From the NCBI GenBank assembly GCA_017860725.1, contig JAGDMX010000032.1, positions 1 through 14,797 of the forward strand: 14,797 bases of DNA, written 5' to 3'. Origin of the DNA: Chloroflexota bacterium. Its GTDB lineage: Bacteria > Chloroflexota > Anaerolineae > Anaerolineales > UBA4823. Positions 7,316 to 14,362 of the stretch are shown here, piece by piece (within the stretch, counting starts at the first letter, position 1; each line of letters opens with the position of its first letter). The notes below the pieces were generated by a model. It did not search any database. It had not been told where the DNA came from and saw nothing but the letters and a program-made list of their open reading frames with translations. A program made the position numbers and the translations under genes.

Positions 7316-8080
7316 TCAAATGGGGATCGTCGGATGAGCAGCGATCTGGATGCCGTGTTTATCCGCCCAGGCTTCCACGCCGTGCCAGAAAGCATCACAA
7401 ACCGGGAATATGATTTCCGAATCGCTTAGATCGCCCGCTATCACCAGCTGGCATAGCTCGGGTAAGCCATTCGGCTTACCCGGTAACTCAAGCACCTCGG
7501 TGAACATTCGGCTGGCAGAGTGGAACAGGTGGCGCTCAGCCAGGCCAACCAGCAGCGCCCCACGCACGGCCAGCTCGGTGGTAAACCAGGTCACCGGGGC
7601 GTGCATCCCGGTTACCCGGCAATTTCGCAGCTTACCGATCAGCTCGTAAATTTCTCCAACCACCAGGTCGTGCAGCGCAGTCCGGTAAACCTGCTCCGGC
7701 TGAGAAAATACTAATTCTCCCAGCCGGGCGAATAAGTCCTGCGGGTCGTAAACCGGCATCACCTGGGTATAAGCCCGCTGGGTCAGCGCCCAATCTCCTT
7801 CGACCCGGGCTGCCATTTCCTGGATAACGTCCCAGGAATAGACATCGACCTCAGCTTTCCAGGGCCCTGCCGACCATTCGTAATTGGTTTCGACCCCGTT
7901 GCCACGCAGGATGCAGTGCATCTCGATATCCGAAAAAGGCCCATCCTCCTCACGGGCGACGGAGCCGTATACTCCCAGCGCCAGCAGCTCGGCGCCGTAG
8001 TGAGCGTGCAGGCGGGCGCTGATTTGGTCAACCAACTTGCGCCGCTGCTCACGAGTTAGAGGCTGCGGACCACCGATCAT
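7316..8080 (-). CDS. ANT(4')-like (kanamycin nucleotidyltransferase family) aminoglycoside nucleotidyltransferase homologue
   Basis: A 254-residue protein, almost the length of staphylococcal ANT(4')-Ia (AadD/KNT). The nucleotidyltransferase motif GVYGSVAREEDGPFSDIEM has GS at 39-40 and metal ligands Asp51 and Glu53. WKAEVDVYSW (Glu77), GDWALT and EIYELIGKLRN (Glu146, Lys150) align by eye with the substrate, Mg-ATP and catalytic Glu145/Lys149 positions I recall for ANT(4'). The KNTase C-terminal helical domain (LSDSE, FWHGVEAW, HG) is also present. ANT(4') enzymes adenylylate the 4'-OH of aminoglycosides; whether this one does so or acts on another sugar is unknown. I chose the ATG at 8080: it begins MIGGPQPLTREQ, matches the family start and makes an ATGA overlap with the radical SAM stop. 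The longer frame from 8167 lies inside that gene. Confidence 0.88.
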   Translation of the reverse strand: MIGGPQPLTREQRRKLVDQISARLHAHYGAELLALGVYGSVAREEDGPFSDIEMHCILRGNGVETNYEWSAGPWKAEVDVYSWDVIQEMAARVEGDWALTQRAYTQVMPVYDPQDLFARLGELVFSQPEQVYRTALHDLVVGEIYELIGKLRNCRVTGMHAPVTWFTTELAVRGALLVGLAERHLFHSASRMFTEVLELPGKPNGLPELCQLVIAGDLSDSEIIFPVCDAFWHGVEAWADKHGIQIAAHPTIPI

Positions 8081-8985
8081 AAGTTGATCAGGGGCAGGCC
8101 GTAGATTTCGTCCGGCGCCAGGATCATGGGGAATTGCGGACGTAACAGGCGGCGCATTTGATCGCATTCATGGCATGCGTCGGCATACTGCGCGGCATGC
8201 GGTAGATTGTAACGGCGGGCTAGCTCGGCTGGCCCGCCTGCCAGCAAAGGCGCGACAATCGGGTGGCTGTGCGGGTCATAACGATTGACAATCTCGCTCA
8301 GTGGCTGCTGGAACATATTACCGATCACGATCCCCTGGCAGATGAACAGGTTGCCAAACGGGTCAACATGCAGGCGGCCGGGATCGATCAGGTCTTCGTA
8401 CGGGCAGGTGGTGTAGCTGTCCCAGGCTGCGTGCGGCACCTTATGCACCAACCGCTCCGCCGCTCTCCCGCGGTACATGACGCCTGACTCGCCAGGCGGT
8501 AGTTGCCCCTGCGCAGTGGGTGCATTCTCACCATCTGGCTGAGCGACCTCAATTGTGCCGACCGGGATGTTGAGCTGTTGGGCTGCAGCCACTGCGTGCT
8601 TCGATTGCCGGCTGATCGCCTCGCTATAATGATACAGGTCGCTGCTGACCGAGAGATCCTGAATCCGGCCTGCGAACGGCTCCAGCCAGAACAAGGCATC
8701 CTCGTAGCTGGTCGCCCAGTAACCGTTAGAGACGATGCCCACCTGAAATCCCATCCGCCAGGCTTCCTCTACACTGCGTACCAATGTAGCATAGTATAGG
8801 AATGGCTCGCCACCTTCAAAATAAATTGACTTCACCGAGCCTAGTTGACTGGCATCTTGCAGAATGCGGCGTACATCATTGATAGTCATCACGCCGTTCT
8901 GCCAGGGGCTGCCATATACGAAACAATGCTCACATTCCAGCGTGCACTGGTATGTGAGCAGCAGGTGCAGTCCGGTAAGTCTCAT
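8077..8985 (-). CDS. Radical SAM protein with C-terminal auxiliary-cluster-like cysteines
   Basis: A 302-residue protein. The radical SAM 4Fe-4S motif CTLECEHC (CX3CX2C) is at residues 14-21, right at the N-terminus after LLLTYQ. GGEP at 58-61 and a SNGYW strand follow. A second cysteine group, Cys194 (TTCPY), Cys216 (FGNLFICQGI) and Cys271/Cys274 (CHEC), looks like a SPASM/twitch-type domain; the VDPFGNLFICQG strand is characteristic. Such proteins modify peptides or enzymes, but no target peptide is seen nearby. AAGGAGG (complement of 8991-8997) lies 5 bases before the ATG, an excellent ribosome site. The stop overlaps the ANT(4')-like start by 4 bases, so the two are translationally coupled. 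Confidence 0.9.
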   Translation of the reverse strand: MRLTGLHLLLTYQCTLECEHCFVYGSPWQNGVMTINDVRRILQDASQLGSVKSIYFEGGEPFLYYATLVRSVEEAWRMGFQVGIVSNGYWATSYEDALFWLEPFAGRIQDLSVSSDLYHYSEAISRQSKHAVAAAQQLNIPVGTIEVAQPDGENAPTAQGQLPPGESGVMYRGRAAERLVHKVPHAAWDSYTTCPYEDLIDPGRLHVDPFGNLFICQGIVIGNMFQQPLSEIVNRYDPHSHPIVAPLLAGGPAELARRYNLPHAAQYADACHECDQMRRLLRPQFPMILAPDEIYGLPLINL

Positions 8986-9003
8986 GCCGACCTCCTTGCT
9001 GAT

Positions 9004-9351
9004 TTATGAGTTGACCGCTTCAACCATCATCGCCTGGATCAGCTCCAATGGCAACTGCTCTAACCGTTTGAAGCGGATGCAGCCTTTACCACAGTCCAGC
9101 TTCCCAAGCTCGGCACGGTGTTTCTCTACCACGCCCGTATCCATGTACAAGCTGATGTAATTCTTCTGCGAAGCGGTGCCGATTACGCCGCCCGGGAATT
9201 CATAAATTGGCATACCGTAGCGCATCGCCGCTTGAGCCTGGGGGGCGGCCTTCAATACCATCTCCCGCAGGGTTTCCAGGGCTTGCCGGCGGTCTTCAGG
9301 CTGTTTCTCCAGGTATTCCTGGACGTCCGCGCTTTGAAAATCCTGTACCAT
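9004..9351 (-). CDS. DUF1801 / YdhG-like small protein
   Basis: A 115-residue soluble protein. Key stretches are YLEKQPEDRRQALETLREMVLKAAPQ, then AMRYGMPIYEF and KNYISLYM, then GKGCIRFKR and LPLELIQAMM. The order EALR..I....P.A.E.i.YGMP.f, then a K..islY strand, then GKg.irF is that of the DUF1801/YdhG-like fold (iron-chaperone/SufE-like superfamily in older annotation). Biochemical function is unestablished in general; frataxin-like roles have been proposed for some relatives. GGAGG is found 9 bases before the ATG. It is separated by 18 bases from the radical SAM gene and by 30 bases from the secernin-like gene, which fits an operon. The two cysteine-free strands around MPIYEF give no hint of metal binding. 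Confidence 0.85.
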   Translation of the reverse strand: MVQDFQSADVQEYLEKQPEDRRQALETLREMVLKAAPQAQAAMRYGMPIYEFPGGVIGTASQKNYISLYMDTGVVEKHRAELGKLDCGKGCIRFKRLEQLPLELIQAMMVEAVNS

Positions 9352-9381
9352 TTCTTTATACCTCCAAACTGTCCATCGATT

Positions 9382-10716
9382 TCACTGACTTTTCAAATAA
9401 ACAAGCTGTGCTTTCTTGTTAATTCTATCCCAGGCGCGGCGGTGTAACCAGCCGCGCTTTACCGGCTTGGCTGTGCTCTCAACCCGCTCCAGCCAGTCTG
9501 CGCGCGCTGTCTCGGCCTGCTCGTAGCAACGGGCAGCAAATTCCAGGCGGTTAGCCGCTGGCAGGTGTGCCAAAGCCAGTGCACCGGTAGTGAAGCTGCT
9601 CTCAATGGCATCGCGCTCGCTGCTGAACAGCGGCAGGTGTGCCGGATAATTTTCCAGGGTAGCCCGGTGCAGCAGTTCATGCCGCCAGAACAAAGTCCCT
9701 GCGTCGAAAGTGCCGGTAGGCTGTGGACCCAGGTAGTGCAGCCCGGTATCCAACCAGGCTGGCAGGTACAGGCTGGTGCAGGGCGCTGCCGTACCGGTAA
9801 CCCAGTGGCTGGGATGCTGTGGATGCAGGTGCGAGACCATCGACCCGGTCGTCTGGTCGCTGCGGATCGGTCCGATGCTGGCATGGGCGCACACTGTCGG
9901 GCCGGTGATGCCCCGGTCGGGATAGAAGGGCTCATCGCCGTGATCTCGCAGGGCAGCCATCAGATTAGCTACCGTCACTTTCCCGCTATGTGGGTGAAGA
10001 TGGTCGCGCGTGCGGCAGGAGCGCTGATAGCCTTCCGCAAAGTAGGTGTAAACCGGCTCGGAGTAGCAGCGCGAGAAGTCGAAATCCACTGGACGCTTAC
10101 ACCAGCCTTTTTCTACCGCATAACTCACCAGGCTCGGCGAAGCAAGATCCCACTCGCTGCCCAGGCTCAGGCGGTTAGAGATCGTGTATACCCCGTGAAC
10201 TTGTTTGGCAGCCCAATATACTCCAGCAGTTTCCAGCACCCAGGCCTGACGCGGATCGGCGATCAGGTAGCTGTTGTGATAATAAAGCTGTTTGAGGTAG
10301 CCGCAATTGCCACCCTGCCCGTACTGCTCCAGCAGCTCGGTGATCAACTGCACAGCCTCCAGGGCCGATTCCGCTCGCTCCAGTGCCAGGCGTAGCATAT
10401 CCATTCCAGTCAGCGCAGGCTCTTTTTCCTGGGGGACCTTGGTGAAGACCGCTTCGTTGCCAATGACCACCCCATGCTCGTTGGCGCCCATCTCTGCTCC
10501 CCACATCCAGAAAGGCTTGGCGAGCAGCACCGCGTAGGTGTGGCGCACCTGGGGGATGCTGCGATAAGTGCACTTTACTTCACTGCCTTGCGGATAGTCC
10601 GCTGCGGGGATAACGGTCACATAGTGGGCTTCATTGGGCTGCCGGTCGGAATTTTTCCCAAATAGCATCACCCCGTCCTGGCTGGCTTCCGGTGTCACTA
10701 CGATCGTATCGCACAT
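9382..10716 (-). CDS. Secernin / C69-family (U34) Ntn-hydrolase peptidase-like protein
   Basis: A 444-residue protein starting MCDTIVV. Cys2 becomes the N-terminal nucleophile once Met is removed, as in secernins and C69 dipeptidases. FGKNSDR (about 19-25), GANEHGVVIGNEAVF, NSYLIADPRQAWVLETAG and VYTISNRLS are the conserved Ntn-fold blocks of this family. No signal peptide or propeptide is present, so the enzyme should be cytoplasmic and active without self-cleavage. Substrate is unknown; family members hydrolyse dipeptides or related amides. Length is slightly above that of animal secernins (about 400-415). GAGG sits 5 bases before the ATG. It is the second gene of the minus-strand operon, 39 bases after the DUF3052 gene. 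Confidence 0.92.
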   Translation of the reverse strand: MCDTIVVTPEASQDGVMLFGKNSDRQPNEAHYVTVIPAADYPQGSEVKCTYRSIPQVRHTYAVLLAKPFWMWGAEMGANEHGVVIGNEAVFTKVPQEKEPALTGMDMLRLALERAESALEAVQLITELLEQYGQGGNCGYLKQLYYHNSYLIADPRQAWVLETAGVYWAAKQVHGVYTISNRLSLGSEWDLASPSLVSYAVEKGWCKRPVDFDFSRCYSEPVYTYFAEGYQRSCRTRDHLHPHSGKVTVANLMAALRDHGDEPFYPDRGITGPTVCAHASIGPIRSDQTTGSMVSHLHPQHPSHWVTGTAAPCTSLYLPAWLDTGLHYLGPQPTGTFDAGTLFWRHELLHRATLENYPAHLPLFSSERDAIESSFTTGALALAHLPAANRLEFAARCYEQAETARADWLERVESTAKPVKRGWLHRRAWDRINKKAQLVYLKSQ

Positions 10717-10755
10717 GCTAACCTCGTCAGTAATATATATTGAATAAACCGGCTA

Positions 10756-11139
10756 TCAGGTAATCTTAAGCCTTAAGGCAGACCAATCCTGGTCAACCGA
10801 GATCATCATTACCCCTGTCAAGCCCAACGTCTTGGCGTAGGCGTTTATGCTGTCTCGGTGGATATCTGTCTTAATCCGGGCGGTGCCTTTGTAGTAGGTT
10901 ATCCATAAAGCACCTTTTGGATCCAAAGCCGCCTTGAGATTGGCTAGTTGCTCTTCCAACTCCTGGCGGTTCTTAATAAACGCCAGGATGATATCAGCCG
11001 GCTCACTGGCCTCGTTCAGCATGATCACCCCTGCGGGGAGCGACCCAAGTAGTTCTGCCAGATCCTGTGGGGCGTTGACAAACAGCACTTTTTTACCGGG
11101 CTTGATCAGCAGTTTTTCTGCTACCGTTTTTTCAGACAT
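10756..11139 (-). CDS. DUF3052-family protein
   Basis: A 127-residue soluble protein. The recognisable sequence is AEKLLIKPGKKVLFVNAPQDLAELLGSLPAGV, then DIILAFIKNRQELEEQLANLKAALDPKGALWITYYK, and finally VSVDQDWSALRLK-like residues at the end (MISVDQDWSALRLKI). This is the full-length layout of DUF3052 proteins, common in actinobacteria and several other phyla. They look like a truncated methyltransferase-like Rossmann fold, with no confirmed activity known to me. AGGAG is 9 bases before the ATG. It is the first gene of the minus-strand operon, divergent from the sigma factor gene across a 158-base gap that should hold both promoters. I see no strong sigma-70 promoter for it; AT-rich TATAAG and TAAAAT words at about 11190-11206 (complement) lack a matching -35. 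Confidence 0.88.
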   Translation of the reverse strand: MSEKTVAEKLLIKPGKKVLFVNAPQDLAELLGSLPAGVIMLNEASEPADIILAFIKNRQELEEQLANLKAALDPKGALWITYYKGTARIKTDIHRDSINAYAKTLGLTGVMMISVDQDWSALRLKIT

Positions 11140-11260
11140 CGCTCGCTACTCCTGGAATTCTTTACCATCTGTTGATTAATGATCGGATTTTATCATTTTT
11201 TCTTATAGATCCCTGCTTCTTGACTTGTTCCCAGCTACCCTTCCCAAATACACTTTTCTT

Positions 11261-11288
11261 TGTAATACTTTGAGCCGTTCGTCGTATT
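11261..11288 (+). promoter_or_regulatory. Possible ECF-type promoter directly before the sigma factor gene
   Basis: TGTAAT (11261-11266), 16 bases, then CGTATT (11283-11288). This resembles the TGAAAC-N16-CGTA pattern of SigW/SigM-like ECF sigma factors. A start point about 7 bases on would fall at or just before the ATG at 11298, giving an almost leaderless mRNA. That would also explain why no Shine-Dalgarno is seen. Autoregulation is common for ECF genes, but the match is by eye only. Confidence 0.35.
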
Positions 11289-11297
11289 AACCAGCAA

Positions 11298-11900
11298 ATG
11301 ACACTGGAAACACTTTTGAATCCCAACCCTGAACATCAAGACCGTGAACGTATGCAAGAGAGCGCCTGGATTGCCCAGGCCAGGCTCGACCGGCAGTTCT
11401 TTGCCAGCCTGTACGATCGCTACTTTCCACGGGTGTACAACTACATGCGCCTGCGCTGCGCAGATAGCCCGTTGGCAGACGACCTGGCTGCTCAGGTGTT
11501 CGAGCGGGCGCTGGCAAATCTGGGGAGCTACAATCCCGATCATGGGCCTTTTGCAGCCTGGTTGTTTGGTATCGCTCGTCATGCCTGGACAGACCACCTG
11601 CGCCGCCAGCGCCGGCAAGCCTGGCTCTCGCTGGCAGCGCTGCGCCGTGTAACCCCACTTGTCGAGACGCCTGAAGAGGCGATGATTCAAGCGGAGACGC
11701 AACAGGCCTTGATACGTGCCCTGCAAATGTTAAGCGAACGAGAGCGTGACTTGCTGGCACTAAAGTTTGCTGCAGGGATGACCAACCGCCAGATTGCCGG
11801 GCTGGTCGGGATGAGCGAGAGTAATGTCGGTGTGGTGGTGTTTCGGGCGTTAGGCCGCTTACGGGACCTACTCCAGGGTGATGCCGGTAAGGAGCAATAG
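11298..11900 (+). CDS. RNA polymerase ECF-type sigma factor
   Basis: A 200-residue protein with sigma-70 region 2 at about 35-106 (FFASLYDRYFPRVYNYMRLR, DDLAAQVFERAL, FAAWLFGIARHAWTDHLRR) and region 4 at about 133-195 (LSERERDLLALKFAAGMTNRQIAGLVGMSESNVGVVVFRALGRLR, the HTH). There is no region 3, as in ECF factors. It would direct RNA polymerase to a small regulon, probably envelope-stress genes. The start at 11298 is uncertain: there is no Shine-Dalgarno, and an internal ATG at 11352 would leave both domains intact. The partner gene starts 4 bases after its stop, with AAGGAG at 11889-11894 inside the sigma gene. This is the typical sigma/anti-sigma arrangement. Confidence 0.93.
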   Translation: MTLETLLNPNPEHQDRERMQESAWIAQARLDRQFFASLYDRYFPRVYNYMRLRCADSPLADDLAAQVFERALANLGSYNPDHGPFAAWLFGIARHAWTDHLRRQRRQAWLSLAALRRVTPLVETPEEAMIQAETQQALIRALQMLSERERDLLALKFAAGMTNRQIAGLVGMSESNVGVVVFRALGRLRDLLQGDAGKEQ

Positions 11901-11904
11901 AGAT

Positions 11905-14304
11905 ATGGACGAACGAAAGTTATCGGATGAATTTAACCGTCGCTGGAAGGATGGCGCTGTATCCCCAGATGATAAGACCTCTGATGCCGTACAGGAAGCG
12001 CTGCAAACCGCCCGCATGCTGGCACAGGCTAATTTCTCGGGGGAGAGCCGCAAGCGGGAAGAGATCCGTCGGCGCTTGCTGGCGCAAATCCCCGAAGAAA
12101 GCCAAACGCTTGCCCGAAAAGAAGTTGCAAGCAATGCTTTGCCGCTTAGCCTGCGCTATGCTGTTTACCTGGCGGTTGGACTGGCATTTATCCTGGGTTT
12201 GACCTGGGTCATCCGAAATGTTCTGCCAGGCGGTGCCCCCCTCTCGCAGCTCCCGGCAGCCGCCCCACTGGAGGTTACCGGTACGCCTTTACCCACCCTG
12301 ACGCCCTTCCCGCCCCCGGAAAACTACACACCTTTAGCCGCACAAACCTACACCATCCAGCCGGGTGATACCTGGGAGAGTATTGCCGCCCGTTATAAGC
12401 TATCCCTGGACGAGCTACTCAGGCTGAATGGGTTGAACGCCGTAATTGAGCTGCAACCGGGTATGGTAATCCTGCTCGGTTATGTAGCACCGGATCTAGT
12501 TACCCCAACGCCACCGGTTCTATTACCGCCAGGCTACCTGAACCTGCAATCGTTGCCCGGAGAAATCATCCAGAGGATGACATATCCTTATTGGGATACA
12601 CTCTGGCTGGAAGGCGAGGCGCGTTACCGACTGGCGGATGGCAGCACACAAAAAATGATCGTCCAGGCCTGGCTGGCGCGCGACGGCAGGGGACACATTC
12701 TATCGACTGGCAGGTTGCCGGGCGAGACTGAGTTTAATGCGTATACTTTACCGGGGCTGGCCTGGGTCAGTGATGGTCAGTCGATCACAACTTTTGATTA
12801 CACATCTCAAACTTTAACCTCTACCAGTCTACCTGGCTTCTGGGCATACCACCCATTGGAAAGCACCGATCCCTTGATGGGGATGATTTTCCCGGCTCAG
12901 CCTTTACCCCCGGGTGAGAGCTTGCTGCCACGCGAGTTGGCGGTCTTTCTGGATCGACCTGTTCTGGTTGCGGATTGGGAGACAACACGTTACTGGATCG
13001 ATGCCGAAACCGGTCTGGTATTACGCCGTCAGGCTGATCCAGCCGGTGGGGATGAAATCTTCGAGGTCGAGCTGCGTCAGGTAGTATTTAATCCAACGCT
13101 GCCCCCCGGGGTGTTCGACACGACCGAGTTGTCGGGGCAGACCTTTAACACCCCGCCTATACTGGCTGCCAACCTGCCGCCCACTCCAACTTCAACCCCC
13201 CTACCAATCCCGGTACTGCCTGTAGAGAGCCCGGCGCATGTCAGCCTGGTGCCCCAGGATGGGCTTCAACAGGTGGTAGAGGGCGATGAGCTGTACTTAT
13301 TAATGACCGGCGCAAGTGCACCGTTCGAGCGCCGGTTTGTCCGGCTACAGGCGAGCTGCCTGTACAGCGAAGCAACCTGCCCGGCATACTGGATGCCGAC
13401 CTTACCTAGCCAGGTGCAGGCGACCTTGTACTGGTCTTCGGACGGTCAGCAGGCGCTCCTGATGGATACCAACAGCGGTAAGCTGGTAGCTTTTGATCCG
13501 CAGAGTATAGCCTGGCGCACCTTGCTTCCTGATTTTTACGCCTCCAAAGAACCGGTGATCTGGTCGCCGGATCAGGCCTGGGTAGCTTTTAGCCTTCAGG
13601 CGCCGGATGGCAATGGCAGCCTGGCATCGATTGCCCGACCAGATGGCACAGAGCTGAAAAGTATCGTGCCCGACTTGGGTGGGCAGCAGGAGGTGCTGGG
13701 CTGGCTGGCAAATAACCGCCTGCTTTTCCTGCGCAGCTATAGGCCCCCTAAAGGTCAGGTAGGCATCACCGAGACGCCCAGCCTGTACTCGATTGATATT
13801 GAAACCGGTGAATATACTCTCCTGCCCTTCCAGGCCGATTGGTTGCTGGCGAAGAGCTATCCGGCTCCCTCGCCGGATGGCACGCGCATCGCTCTGACAC
13901 AGCCGGGCTCCCCCGGTGCCGAACTGGTGATTGCCGACAGCGAGGGGCAAATCTTGCAGCGCCTGGGAGTGGATGGAGGTAGCCCTCTATGGTCACCGGA
14001 CGGGCAGTGGCTGGCTTTTGTCGTTAGCGGCGGCACAGGGACAGTAGTTTACGTAGCCAGACCAGATGGCAGCGAGATGAAATCAGTCTTTCAAGCATCG
14101 ATCTATCCGCCGATGCTGTGGGCTCCTGATAGCCTCCACTTGCTGGTTGAAGACTATGTTCAGAACTCGCCCGATGATCCTGGGTACCGGGAGATTTCTC
14201 TAATCTCAATCCCGGATGGCGCTGCTCGCTTGCTGACGATCCAGGGCAGCGGAGCCGGCTACGAGATGACCAATCCCTCGTTTCGTGCCCTCCCTATTCA
14301 ATAA
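11905..14304 (+). CDS. Probable membrane anti-sigma factor fused to LysM, LolA/MucB-like and TolB-type propeller domains
   Basis: A 799-residue single-pass membrane protein. Residues 1-80 are cytoplasmic, charged and helical (EALQTARMLAQANFSGESRKREEIRRRLL), like the anti-sigma segments I recall beside ECF genes in Chloroflexota. The TM helix is at about 84-103. A Pro/Thr linker leads to a LysM domain at 148-192 (YTIQPGDTWESIAARY, LNGL, LQPGMVILLG). Residues about 212-405 contain a beta-rich region ending VADWETTRYWIDAETGLVLRRQ and LPPGVFD, resembling LolA/MucB(RseB) folds. A second Pro/Thr linker (about 415-440) precedes TolB/WD40-like repeats (WSPDQAWVAF, SPDGTRIAL, WSPDGQWLAF, WAPDSLHLLV) to the end. 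Start: ATG 11905 with AAGGAG 10 bases upstream; longer starts at 11878/11881 lie inside the sigma gene. It probably holds the sigma factor until the outer domains sense wall, lipid or protein damage (inference). Confidence 0.85.
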   Translation: MDERKLSDEFNRRWKDGAVSPDDKTSDAVQEALQTARMLAQANFSGESRKREEIRRRLLAQIPEESQTLARKEVASNALPLSLRYAVYLAVGLAFILGLTWVIRNVLPGGAPLSQLPAAAPLEVTGTPLPTLTPFPPPENYTPLAAQTYTIQPGDTWESIAARYKLSLDELLRLNGLNAVIELQPGMVILLGYVAPDLVTPTPPVLLPPGYLNLQSLPGEIIQRMTYPYWDTLWLEGEARYRLADGSTQKMIVQAWLARDGRGHILSTGRLPGETEFNAYTLPGLAWVSDGQSITTFDYTSQTLTSTSLPGFWAYHPLESTDPLMGMIFPAQPLPPGESLLPRELAVFLDRPVLVADWETTRYWIDAETGLVLRRQADPAGGDEIFEVELRQVVFNPTLPPGVFDTTELSGQTFNTPPILAANLPPTPTSTPLPIPVLPVESPAHVSLVPQDGLQQVVEGDELYLLMTGASAPFERRFVRLQASCLYSEATCPAYWMPTLPSQVQATLYWSSDGQQALLMDTNSGKLVAFDPQSIAWRTLLPDFYASKEPVIWSPDQAWVAFSLQAPDGNGSLASIARPDGTELKSIVPDLGGQQEVLGWLANNRLLFLRSYRPPKGQVGITETPSLYSIDIETGEYTLLPFQADWLLAKSYPAPSPDGTRIALTQPGSPGAELVIADSEGQILQRLGVDGGSPLWSPDGQWLAFVVSGGTGTVVYVARPDGSEMKSVFQASIYPPMLWAPDSLHLLVEDYVQNSPDDPGYREISLISIPDGAARLLTIQGSGAGYEMTNPSFRALPIQ

Positions 14305-14321
14305 TTGCTCAAAATAAATAT

Positions 14322-14349
14322 GCCCCCCTTTTCAATTAGAGAGGGGGGC
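14322..14349 (-). terminator. GC-rich hairpin between convergent genes, possible terminator of the SET gene
   Basis: GCCCCCC and GGGGGGC form a stem of 7-8 bp (more with G-U pairs) around an AT-rich loop, 18 bases after the anti-sigma-like gene and 14 bases after the SET gene. On the minus strand the hairpin is followed by ATATTTATTTT, a reasonable U-rich tract. On the plus strand it is followed by AGGGGAAAATT, so termination in that direction is less likely. Confidence 0.5.
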
Positions 14350-14362
14350 AGGGGAAAATTCC

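Noticed and set aside
9565..10395. Plus-strand 276-residue frame
   Set aside because: It lies wholly antisense to the secernin-like gene, whose motifs are clear; its composition (Gln, Gly, Arg, Cys) is that of a reverse-frame shadow in GC-rich DNA.
7316..10716. RiPP biosynthetic cluster built on the radical SAM and secernin-like peptidase genes
   Set aside because: No short precursor-like ORF, dedicated exporter or RRE domain is seen, and all gaps in the operon are under 40 bases.
11235..11760. Minus-strand frames of 163 and 157 residues
   Set aside because: Both are antisense to the ECF sigma gene and lack any recognisable domain.
13402..13950. Minus-strand 182-residue frame
   Set aside because: It is antisense to the TolB-like propeller; the sense strand shows repeated SPDG motifs, so this is a shadow.
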